This document shows positions 53,251 through 62,543 of a stretch of DNA of 64,000 nucleotides, piece after piece. Position 1 is the first letter of the stretch, and each line of letters opens with the position of its first letter. This stretch comes from Yponomeuta sedellus. Taxonomy: Eukaryota; Arthropoda; Insecta; Lepidoptera; Yponomeutidae. The notes under the pieces were generated by a model. That model was not told the DNA's origin. It was given only the letters and a program-made list of their open reading frames with translations, and did not search any database. A program made the translations under genes and the position numbers. The stretch is taken from the NCBI GenBank assembly GCA_934045075.1, contig OW203737.1:1632001-1696000 (forward strand), read 5' to 3'.

Positions 53251-53419
53251 AAAACCCAAATAAACAGAAATCCAAATAAATAAAAATATAAATAAACATT
53301 GCCTTCGTTGGAATATACATTTTGTTAATCTTAAAGTACAGACCCATTATAATCGGTCCAACCGTTAATATAACTTTAGACTCTTCCATTTCAGAACCCA
53401 AATAAACGAAACAGATAGA

Positions 53420-53565
53420 AATTAGTTCAGTTGGATAGAGCGCTGGCACGGATAGCCAGAGGTCGCGGGTTCGAATCCCGGCATGGGTGGAATTTTGCCC
53501 CAAAATAGGCTTTTTTAAATTGTCCTTAGCGCGGGTTAGTGCATTAAAAAGAATATAATAAATAG
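53420..53565 (+). mobile_element. SINE-A, 5'-truncated
   Basis: 'attagttcagttggatagag' to 'gggttagtgcattaaaaaga' and 'atataat'. Confidence 0.83.
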
Positions 53566-53714
53566 AAATCCAAATAAACCTTTACTATGTTTCTTAACCC
53601 AAAAGAAGTACAGACAAATTTTAATTGGTCCAATCGTATATATAACTTTTGACACCTCGATCTAATGACAATAAAACGCGCTAACCGTGAAAGAAAAAAT
53701 CATGAGGAAACCTA

Positions 53715-53880
53715 AGTGTACGTAATACAGAATGTATTGTAAAGAGGTTTGAATTTTCACTGATGCCGGTGAGTCGCCCATTAGCTCAGTCGGAAAAGCG
53801 CTGGCGCGGATAGCCAGAGGTCGCGTGTTCGAGACCCGGCATGGGTGAAATTTTCAGCCTCTAAATAGTTTTTTAATTTA
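53715..53880 (+). mobile_element. SINE-A
   Basis: 'tacgtaatacagaatgtatt', 'gatgccggtgagtcgcccat', core, 'cctctaaatagttttttaat'. Confidence 0.83.
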
Positions 53881-54818
53881 GTTGTATTAATAAAAAGCTT
53901 CAAACAGGGACCAAACCCATTGTAATTTGCCTTAGTCTTCAAGCTTAGGCTGCATGAAAAAATGTATAAAAGTATCCGTTGTTGATTGTATATCAAACAT
54001 CGTCGATTAGAAGACTTTTCCACCTGACTATACCTACAACAAATTACAAACACCGTGGTTTAAGTGCCCAGTCCTTATTTGTTGCGTGCTAGAGATCACT
54101 ATCGCCTAACGCCAGCAAAATTCCCTCGGAACAACTTGATTCTAAATGATCTGGAACATTTCACGCGACATTTTTCGTAGGAGGGTGCCCCAGCTACCTC
54201 GACAGAATTTGATTAGTTTAAGTGGGATAGGAAATGGTGGAATTTAGTTAGGTTCTAGACAACGATAGAAATGCTAGTAACTTTAGCGTTTATATAGCGT
54301 TCATAGCATTAAGTTATGTGCAAAAATAAAGCCCCATGATATTATTGTTTTTTTTTGAGAAGAGAACAGAACAATAGGGGACACGTATTTTTTCTTTGGT
54401 CCTATATCTATGCAAATAATAGTAATTTTCAAGTTAGTTGATTTTTTAGAACCGGAAGTGACGTAGGCTAGAAGGCAAAATAAAACACAATCTCTGCCTC
54501 TACTTTACGTGAAAAAAAAAACTTTTCGACACACCACAGTCTAAAAGTTGTTGAAAATTTACATTTTACTTTTTTTTTGGGTGACAAAGGCAAAGGCGGA
54601 GCCGCTGTGCCGGTTTTTCTGAAATAACAGCAAAGAAAAATCTTTGAGAATTTATCTTGTATTCCTTGAAGCTCTAAATCTCCAAATGGTTTTTTTTATT
54701 TCAGCTTAATATTTATTGTCCATTACTTTAGTAGGTAAGTTTAATCAGGTCTCTAAAGTCTAGTGCAGATACCGCAAGTATTGTAAGCATGGTAATATCT
54801 GGTAATAAGTGGATTATC
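53881..54818. other. Non-coding stretch
   Basis: No recognised gene or repeat in about 940 bp. Short A/T homopolymers only. Confidence 0.45.
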
Positions 54819-54998
54819 TCTATAATATTATAAAAATCAATCGTTGAATGTGTTGGTAAGCGCAAATCTCGTGAGCAGCTTAACCGATGTCGCAATTTTT
54901 TTTTAGAATATTCCTTGATAGAATATTACTTGTACGAGGATGATTCTTACGGAGACAAAAAAATAATTAAAGAATCGAATTAAAGCTGGGTCGGCTAG
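54819..54998 (+). mobile_element. Helitron-like element
   Basis: TC start at 54819, 'ggtaagcgcaaatctcgtga', 'gaatattccttgatagaata', CTAG at 54995-54998. Confidence 0.7.
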
Positions 54999-55109
54999 TA
55001 TTAAATAAAAATTAAATAAAATCATCTCCTTAGCAAATAAATATCATTATCGTTATCTTTACAGTTGAGTTTGTATTTGTGGTTTTTTAGGCTTTCCGTA
55101 CCCAAAGAG

Positions 55110-55215
55110 TTCGATATCAACCCTTGTATGTCCCCACTGCTGGTGCACGGGCCTCTTCCTGCATCGCACGAAGGTTAGGCTCACTCCACCTCTGGGCCAA
55201 GTCCGGGTTGGGGTT
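55110..55215 (-). mobile_element. SINE-5S, 3' fragment (minus)
   Basis: 'cgatatcaacccttgtatgt' to 'aagtccgggttggg'. The preceding 100 bp match 34320-34424. Confidence 0.8.
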
Positions 55216-55339
55216 TATTAGATAAAACGTAATTAGCTTATTTCCCGAACATTTCGGCAGCGTTACAGTTGCCGTAATCCGTAATCAAGTACACTATGTA
55301 TGAGTATCGCGAATCATTAAGAAATTTTATAACACCATA

Positions 55340-55470
55340 ACAAGAAATACTTCTTCAGGCTATATAAGTCCACTGCTGGACATAGCCCTCCCCTAATGAG
55401 CGCAAGGTTGTGCCATCATTGGGGGGTAGTGCCCATAATCCCCACGCTGGGCATGCGGGTTGGGGATCGC
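55340..55470 (-). mobile_element. LINE-C 3' fragment (minus)
   Basis: 'cttcaggctatataagtcca', 'tgctggacatagccctcccc', 'cacgctgggcatgcgggttg'. Confidence 0.75.
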
Positions 55471-55639
55471 AAGAAATACTGAATACACGATAAAATAAAT
55501 ATTCAAGTGGCGCTCTCACAATAAACGTGTTTTTTAGCTGGATGTTAATAAAGTCAACAGGTAGACGCTTAAATATTCAACTGTTGTATAGATATTGGTA
55601 CGTACAGACACTAAGCGAAGTCCGACTTGCACTTGGCCG

Positions 55640-56100
55640 GTTTTTTCATTTCCTTGTGAGTGATCAGTATCACTATGTAAAAGTCAAGACCAGTTGCGTT
55701 TTGACCTTTTGATAGTGATGACTTTGTTGTTGATTTTGTAATAGTGTTTTTTTATTTCCGTGTAAGTGATCACGATTAAAAAGTAGAAACGCAACTAACT
55801 TTGCTGTTGAATTTGTAATAGTACCTATTCCTTATTTTTTTGTTAGTGATCGCTATTATATTAATGTCAAACCGCAGCTAACTTTGCTTTGAATTTGAAA
55901 TAGATTTTTCTTTCTTTGTGAGTGATCGATCACTATCAATAAGTAAAAACCCAACTAACTTTACTGTTGAAATTGTAATCTTGTTTTTTATTTCTTTGTA
56001 AGTGATTACTATCAAAAATTCAAAACACAACTAACTTTTCTGTTGAATTTTTAATAGTTTTTTTTATTTCTTTGTAACGGGTCACTATCAAAAGACATAT
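55640..56100 (+). repeat. Degenerate minisatellite, about 80-bp unit, roughly six units
   Basis: Repeated blocks of 'tttatttctttgt(g/a)agtga', 'tcactatcaa', 'aacacaactaactttgctgt' and 'tgaatttgtaatag'. Units differ by 10-25 per cent by eye. It is flanked on the left by a scrap of the 47733 repeat. Confidence 0.78.
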
Positions 56101-56495
56101 TTTCACGACGCTGTGTCAACACGTATATAAAACACGTATACACACACAAACTATGTACTTTGCGACTTACCCAAGAAATTGCGGTTCCCAACTAAATATG
56201 CCGTTTTTATTAGGTTCAAACTACATTGCTACTATAAAGAAAATGATGATGTTCCTGATTGTCTCTAATGGTATTTCCAAGCCCAGTTTAACAGACCTTC
56301 ACTCGAGTGTTTTGAATATTTCAGCGGCCTTCGTCCCGGGCCGTCGCTTAGTGGCTATTTGTGAATTGCCCCTGCTGGGCGTTTACCTTTGGCCTTTTCA
56401 GTGGACGCTTGTTGAGGTTAGGCCGACGCTACGGAAAAGGGAAATATTGTGACTCGCTAGTTAGTTACACCTGAGATTTCCACACTTAGCCTCAT
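56101..56495. other. Non-coding stretch
   Basis: The 99-residue frame at 56153-56452 has no recognised domain, and its N-terminal half includes low-complexity sequence. Unsupported as a gene. Confidence 0.4.
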
Positions 56496-56850
56496 TCGAT
56501 ATCAACCCTTGTATGTTCTCGGCTGGGGCACGGGTCTCTTTCTGCATTGCAGGAAGGTTAGGCCATGCTCCACCACGGGGGCCAAGTCCGGGTTGGTGCA
56601 GGATTGTAAGACAGTGGCGGGTCTTACTGTCAGAAGTTATCAAACCCATAAGGCCTCTGACATGGCTTAGCGACTGCCATTATATGACAGCCGGCACCAA
56701 CGGCTTAACATGCCTTGCGAAGCATGGAAACGCTCGGGAAAATGCCACTAGCGGTAGTCACGGGACGGTCAACAGCACCTGACCGCGACTGCGGCTGCTT
56801 AACTCAAGTGATTGATGCCAATCATTCGGTTCGACTAGGCCACGAGCGCT
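56496..56850 (-). mobile_element. SINE-5S, near full length (minus)
   Basis: 'cgatatcaacccttgtatgt' to 'ccgcgactgcggctgcttaa' and 'ggccacgagcgctta'. Confidence 0.85.
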
Positions 56851-57943
56851 TAGCCTCATAGTTGGGCCGATATACGTTGCAAGCGTTGTTGTATGTTAAC
56901 ACTTCAGACACTGGGGTTTTCTCACGATGTTATCTCGCCACAACTGTTGAAATTAGCCAAAATTTTGAATCGAAACACACTGTTAGCTGTGGCAAAGTTT
57001 TTTTCATGTAGCCTAAAAATGTTCCACTGTGAGGAGAGACTGATACCTGAGATTGTTACATACCTCAGCCTTAAAATTGCCATTCCAATCTGAGAGAATG
57101 CTTGTAGCCTATAAGGGTAGGGTCCCACTGTAGGGTACATGCCTTCCCTGCATTATTATTGCGTAACCATAACAAAAAAAAAATTTTTTTGTCCAAGATA
57201 TCTATTGTCCGAAAATAGCACTGTACAGATCATCAGGGCCTAGATTTTGCTAACACATTGCGGTCCAATGACAATTGCATGAACATGGCGATTTATTTTT
57301 TTTGCTGCTTCTAATCTACGCGCGCACACATATCGAACCTTCTAGGCGTCAATGCTATGAAAAGAGGCCGAACGTGACCCGACTATGTATCTGTCACGGT
57401 AGTATAATGCACTATCAGAATCCAGGCCCCGGTATAAGATCTCTAAGAGCTCAACCATTCAATCGTAAGCTGGACCTGTCCCGTGGCTTGGGCCTTATCT
57501 GAAGTCCGCAGTCCATCCCCGAGTTAATCAAGAGCTCAGGCAAGAAAAAGGCCCACGAAATATGAGGGTAAAAACGTCACTTGACGCGAAATACGGGCGG
57601 ACATTTCTATTAGGCCCGGGCAGACTAAGAGGGCCTCAAAAAGTGCTTTTGACTGATGTCAACAAATAAAATTAGTAGAAAAATCTCTAGTATTTTGGAT
57701 AACCAGCCAAGTGTTAATCCGCACCAAGCGATTCGCGAATTCTTTTATAATAAGAACAGCAAAGTTGAGGAGCTCGCTGCCATCGTCTGTTGACAAGGAT
57801 AAAGTGTAACCTGTCCTACTTAAAAAAAAAGTGTTACTCTTCTTTTTTTGCAAAGCAACCTATAGAAAATAAAACATTCAAAAATAAAGACATTTATTCG
57901 TGTAACATCAGTATGGCCAAGTCGGAAGCCTTATTGGCTTGGA
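56851..57943. other. Unexplained, GC-richer non-coding stretch
   Basis: No repeat family shared with the rest of the window. The 75-residue frame at 57275-57502 begins with a hydrophobic run (FFLLLLIYA) but has no recognised domain. 57280-57640 is clearly GC-richer than its flanks. Confidence 0.4.
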
Positions 57944-58611
57944 TGGAATTTGTCACCATCCCGTGACCACCATTAGTGGCATTTATTCCCAGTCCTTCTG
58001 TGCTTCGCAAGACTTGTTAAGCCGTTGGTGCCGGCTGTCATGTAATGGCGGTCGTTAAGCCATGTCAGAGGTCTTATGGACGGCTAACTTCGGACACAAT
58101 CTTGAACCAACCCGGACTTGGCCCCCGTGGTTTAGTATGGCCTAACCTTCCTGCGATGTAGGAAGAGACGTTGAAGAGACAACGGAAGAGAGTTGCATTA
58201 CACGATTGTACTAATACAATGGGCATTGATTTGGGAGGCATCGATTGTCGTAAAAAGAAAACCATTTCGAGGATACTGATTACTATTAGGGGTTTAAATA
58301 GGTAAAATAAAAACGGATTATTAATATTTATCGCAAAATAATGTTCACTTCATTTTTCTTTCAATGACGTCATCATTGGCTCTAAAGCGGTAGTTCCATT
58401 GCCTACAAACATTTAAAAAAATTCGCCAACATTTTTTTATCATGAATAAATTCAATCAACGTAGTTCATAATGCCAGTGGTGACTTCATACTTACAAAAC
58501 TTTAAATAATTAATAAAAAAAAATTACATCAAAAATTAAGAAAATATTCAAGTTAGTTTCTTATATTAGTCTATATTTTAGATTTATAGAATAAAAAATA
58601 GGATGTGACAA

Positions 58612-58710
58612 TGCCTATTACTGTTAGTAATCGTGTTATGCAAGTATCTTTATGCAACTTGCAACACGATTGCTAACAGTAATTGTATTAGTAATCGTGT
58701 TATGCAACAT
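58612..58710. repeat. Imperfect hairpin followed by a third partial arm
   Basis: 'attactgttagtaatcgtgt' with 'tatgcaagt' is inverted in 'acttgcaacacgattgctaa' with 'cagtaat'. It is followed by another direct piece 'attagtaatcgtgttatgca'. The duplicate is at 63212-63310. Confidence 0.75.
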
Positions 58711-58864
58711 GTTCGCGTTAAGTGTGATATCAACTTAAGGTACTAACTGACCACTTTTAGTCAGATTGCCTTTTGTGGCGAAAGAATGGGCTGAGGTGCT
58801 ACGGAATTTAGTAGGGTTTCCTTCACATTTTATGGTAACGGGTTACGGATTAGATAAGGTGTGT

Positions 58865-59125
58865 TTGCTGTGTGGTGTAGCCTAGAGAATAGCACCAACC
58901 CAAATTCTTCCCGCGGGTGTCGTAAAAGGCGACTAAGGGACACAAACCGAGGGGTGGGCAGCAGCGCCCCCTGCAGTACATTTCCACTGAACTGCGATCC
59001 CCAACCCGCATGCCCAGCGTGGGGATTATGGGCATCACCCCCCAATGATGGCACAACAGTGCGCTGTGGCGCTCATTAGGGGAGGGCCATGTCCAGCAGT
59101 GGACTAATATAGCCTGAAGAAGAAG
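58865..59125 (+). mobile_element. LINE-C 3' end
   Basis: 'gcaccaacccaaattcttcc', 'ggtgtcgtaaaaggcgacta', 'ctatgtc'-type end 'ggccatgtccagcagtggac' and (GAA)n. An identical copy is at 63465-63725. Confidence 0.8.
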
Positions 59126-59316
59126 AATAGCTATGCATTTTAGAAATTTGCCCCCCAGGCCGCGTCCTCGGTTTTACCCTAAAATATGAGGTGATTAGTA
59201 GTTATAGACTTTTTGTCCGGATCTACTTACGGGTGTTGTTATATCGGAAGAGTCCGACCAGGTTTCGCTCCGATTCGCAGAGCCCAATCAAGCTTACCCG
59301 CAGTGTGAGACGAGCA

Positions 59317-59388
59317 ACCGACGACGCGAGCTCCGTCTCTGCTTCGTCTCGCTTAATCATGAGCAGAGACGGAGCTCGCGTCGTCGGT
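59317..59388. repeat. 27-bp perfect GC-rich inverted repeat
   Basis: 'accgacgacgcgagctccgt' onward at 59317-59343 is exactly inverted at 59362-59388 with an 18-bp loop. Such a GC-rich, perfect stem is exceptional in this AT-rich window. The duplicate is at 63917-63988. Confidence 0.9.
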
Positions 59389-59477
59389 AAAGAAGATGGT
59401 GTGTTTGTGAGGACGGCATTTGCAGACTCTATAAATCCCACAACAAGGCACATACCGTCTGTCAGAGATAGAGATAC

Positions 59478-59797
59478 TTGAGTGTCTGAGGTGTTCATTC
59501 CACTGGGCTTGAAACTGCCCATCGGCGGTGGGCCCGTATTCTTTCTATGAGAGATGGCATGTGCCCCGCAATGGCACTTTCAAGCGCTCAGGTATGTCAA
59601 CACCTCAGACACTCAGGTTCCCTCACGACGTTTTCCTTCACCATTAGCGAGTGGCATTGCTACTGTGACTTTGTAACTTCACGAATGTACATAACTTAGA
59701 AAACAAAGCCATTGGTACCTGCCTGCTCTGGGAATTGAACCTGGGTCTCTCGCTTACGAGTCCATTGTTCTACCCACTGGGCTTCCGCCGCCACTTA
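59478..59797 (-). mobile_element. Inverted pair of an 18-bp motif and a SINE-G head (minus)
   Basis: 'ttgagtgtctgaggtgtt' (59478-59495) is inverted at about 59600-59618. 59625-59797 is a minus SINE-G head: 'ttttccttcaccattagcga', 'gggaattgaacctgggtctc', 'ctacccactgggcttccgcc'. Confidence 0.7.
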
Positions 59798-60175
59798 TTG
59801 TTTATTCCAATAATTTTACACTGCAAAATGCGCAGAGACTCTAATTAAAATAAGTCGTCAATAAACGACAAAGTTGCATCGCAAGTCGTATTTACAGTCC
59901 CAATAAATATGTAAAAACCCAATAAATATCATGAAAAGCGACATCGGAATCAATTAGTTTACTGATTAATGGTTTTACGGGCACTTAAGTGAAGTACCAT
60001 TAAGTATTTAAGTCTTCCTTAAGTTGAGTACACTTCCGTGCAGAAAAACGGGACTCTAATTGATTTTGATTAAGCACAATACCTTAAGTGTATGGTTTAG
60101 TGTAGTAGACACGAGGTCAACCTTTATATTTTTAATAAAAACAAAAGAAATAATTTCCACCCAACACAATCACTT
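59798..60175. other. Non-coding stretch
   Basis: Nothing recognised. Confidence 0.4.
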
Positions 60176-60250
60176 GGGGAGAGCCGAAGATCTGGGTCAG
60201 TGGCGTATCTTGGGAGAGGCCTTCCAGCAGTAGACTGACACAGGCTGATG
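60176..60250 (+). pseudogene. LINE polyprotein C-terminal scrap
   Basis: A frame reads GQWRILGEAFQQ followed by a stop, then 'tagactgacacaggctgatg'. It is the standard extreme C-terminus of an RTE-type element. Confidence 0.6.
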
Positions 60251-60418
60251 ACAATTACTTGACCTGGTCCTAAACTAGGATACACTGTACTATGTTAAGG
60301 AAGCAAAAGCGACACAAACATTAAACTATACCCAGACTTAGGCCAGTTGAACAAATGTACGGCTGACCCCAGTAGGAATCGAATGTGGGTTCAAGTCTTG
60401 GTAGCCAAGCGCCTTTGG

Positions 60419-60855
60419 CTGGGCGCATGCTGAGACGCAGGCGACGCAGCACAACGCAACGCAGGGCAGCGCAGATTTTGTAAAGCATGGAACGTCATTG
60501 AGCTACTAAAGCTGCGGCGCAGGCACGTGCGACGCAGACATGTGTCTGACCTGCTCTGCGTCTCGTTGTAGTGCCAGCACATATTACTGCGTGACGCGCG
60601 CACGTCAAAGCGTGTTTTGTAACAATTATGTTGCAATGACAGAACATTTGAATTAGTCTTATTTGTATGGTGCAAATCATCCAGACTATTACAAAAAAAC
60701 ATTGAAAGAGTTATTATGGGTAAGAATTGCAAAGAAATGGAGCGAATAGTTGCGTCGCAGCATGCGGTGGGGGACTATGTCTGCCTCAACTGCCTTGCCC
60801 TGTACTGAACTGTGCTGCGCTGTGCTTCGTCGCATGCGTCTCAGCTTGCGCCCAG
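60419..60855. mobile_element. 437-bp MITE with GC-rich terminal inverted repeats, hAT-like
   Basis: The left 'ctgggcgcatgctgagacgc' and the inverted right 'ctgggcgcaagctgagacgc' agree at 30 of about 33 positions. The arms are rich in 'gacgcag'-type words. The minus frame 60391-60732 crosses the terminus and is not a gene. An 8-bp target duplication expected for hAT was not evident. Confidence 0.72.
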
Positions 60856-61134
60856 TTTTAGAGTGGCTAGACCAACGAAGCAGTCACCTGCTTTGTAATT
60901 ATACAGTTTCCATTGCATTTAGACATGGATTTATTTCCTGCTCTCATATATTTTTATTTACATTTTCGTAAATTGAGTTTTTTTACCGTCGCACGGATTG
61001 GAGAAGTAATCATGAGAAGATATATAAGACAGTAGCCTAACATCGCAAGACAAAAGCAATTATCCCTCGATATGATGATGCTAGTATTAGAACAAACATA
61101 ATTACGGGCTTATAAAAACACGGCTTAAAAATCA
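60856..61134. other. Non-coding stretch
   Basis: Nothing recognised. Confidence 0.4.
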
Positions 61135-61395
61135 AATGAAAAAGTTTTTATTCAAAGAAAAAACCTAATGAACGTCACAAATTAAACTTTGTATCTATTT
61201 CAAAATGTAGATCATTTTGGAGAAAAAATGGCAAGATAACTCCAAACTTAGTCTTTACAAAGTTCTAAATAATAAACAGAGCTTGAATATGCATTCTTCT
61301 GCTTTAATTCCAGACATCGTTGTAAAATAAACGATCCTTTATGTTATAGTAGCCCTTTTGGCACAAAGTGTACGTTACACATGTTTTGAATCACG
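61135..61395 (-). mobile_element. LINE-K 3' end (minus)
   Basis: Inverted 3' UTR ('aaaaagtttttattcaaag', 'tttggagaaaaaatgg') and C-terminal coding remnant ('tttatgttatagtagccctt', 'ttggcacaaagtgtacgtta'). Confidence 0.78.
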
Positions 61396-61796
61396 TTTCC
61401 TTATAACACTCTGCGAATTAAGTTTAAATAGTCTCTTATATGAACTGTTTATTTGAACTGTGTCTGAGGAGTGTTTTAGGGACTTTTATTTTTATAAATG
61501 ACTCTGTCAAGTTTTGTTTAAGCTAAGTCATGTAAAAAGATTTATCATTAACTGACAAGTTTACAGGTATTTCTTTCCATACGTACACTGTATTTGGTTG
61601 CATTATGAGACACTTTGCAACAAACAATTCCAAATTATGGACTGTGGTCTGTCTAATACATTATGTCTACGTCTGACTGATAAATGTCGCTACTGAGTGG
61701 GCTCAAACCTTTTTCCAGCGTTAAAATCCCTACTTCGCAGCCTTCACCAATGGCTAGCCATTTTTATGTGTCACATTTGGTAAAACAATAAAATTC
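61396..61796. other. Non-coding stretch
   Basis: Nothing recognised. Confidence 0.4.
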
Positions 61797-62000
61797 TCTG
61801 TACGTAATACAGAGAATATTGTAAGGGGGTTCGAAATTTCACTAGTGCCGGTGAGTCGACCATTAGCTCAGTTGGAAAGAGCACTGGCACGGATAGCCAG
61901 AGGTTGCGGGTTCGAATCCCGGCATGGGTGGAATTTTTAGCCTCTAAAAAGGTTTTTTAAAATTGTCATTAGCATGGGTTAGTGAATTAAAAAAAGAGTA
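61797..62000 (+). mobile_element. SINE-A
   Basis: 'tctgtacgtaatacagagaa', 'gtgccggtgagtcgaccatt', core and 'gcgggttcgaatcccggc', tail 'gggttagtgaattaaaaaa'. Confidence 0.85.
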
Positions 62001-62169
62001 TAAAAACAATAAAACATTTTTGCTTACTTTTAGCAATAAAACTATAAAGGCTGGCTCTGAAAATAGTGCCTTGGGCTGCCAATCACATATTTTATTTCAT
62101 AAAAAACTGCTCATCCTTATTTATATAAACATCGATTTTTGTGTGACCCATTTGTTTTGCTCGCCAGTA

Positions 62170-62280
62170 TAAATGGAATGCAGGGCACTGGCCTTCGCTC
62201 AGAGAGAGAGAGAGAGTCCGGGCTTGATCACCACGGGTGCCAGGGCGGATTGGCAATTTCAAGCGCTGAGGTACGAACCT
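62170..62280 (+). mobile_element. Dispersed fragment related to 23555
   Basis: 'aatgcagggcactggccttc', (AG)7, 'gatcaccacgggtgccaggg', 'attggcaatttcaagcgctg'. Confidence 0.6.
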
Positions 62281-62337
62281 CAGCGCTAATATTACTAATA
62301 TTACTATTGTTACTAAAAATTCTTAAATAAGCGTAAC

Positions 62338-62526
62338 TTGGATAGAGTCATTCATACAGTAATTATGGATAACGAAGCAGAGGACGGGAAACGGAGTAGA
62401 GGACGAGCACCAACGTGTTGGACAGACATAATAACTAAAGCTTCGGGAGGGACCCTACAAGCAGCCATACATCTGGCGCATAATCGAATCAAATGGAGAG
62501 AGCTGGTGGCGGAAGCTGCCCCATAG
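62338..62526 (+). pseudogene. LINE polyprotein C-terminal fragment
   Basis: The frame includes GKRSRGRAPTCWTDIIT, then AHNRIKWRELVAEAAP and a stop, matching the GRP-(P/A)T-x-WTDDI ... R-x-x-WR-x-L ending of RTE-type polyproteins. The start at 62338 is only the first Met. The upstream protein is missing. The second copy of the 1457-bp duplication begins 18 bp after the stop. Confidence 0.7.
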
Positions 62527-62543
62527 TCACGTCCCTCAGGAAT

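Larger units (their letters stand above)
57944..59400 (+). repeat. 1457-bp direct duplication, copy 1
   Basis: Matches 62544-64000 over all 1457 bp, line by line without a difference that I could see, at an exact offset of 4600 bp. It contains a SINE-5S fragment (57946-58168), a hairpin (58612-58682), a LINE-C end (58865-59125) and a GC-rich 27-bp hairpin (59317-59388). Copy 1's left edge reads as natural SINE-5S ('ggatgg'), so copy 1 is probably the original. Confidence 0.95.

Noticed and set aside
51098..53259. 670-705 residue minus-strand MLCYV frames
   Set aside because: Same artefact from the ATAAC array.
59317..59388. microRNA precursor
   Set aside because: The stem is perfect, very GC-rich and duplicated within a repeat unit. 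Nothing supports a miRNA without small-RNA data.
59191..59522. Overlapping 96/99-residue frames on both strands
   Set aside because: They are symmetric because they cross a perfect inverted repeat. No domain is recognised.
60391..60732. 113-residue minus frame
   Set aside because: It runs across the terminus of the GC-rich MITE and has low-complexity content from its repeats.
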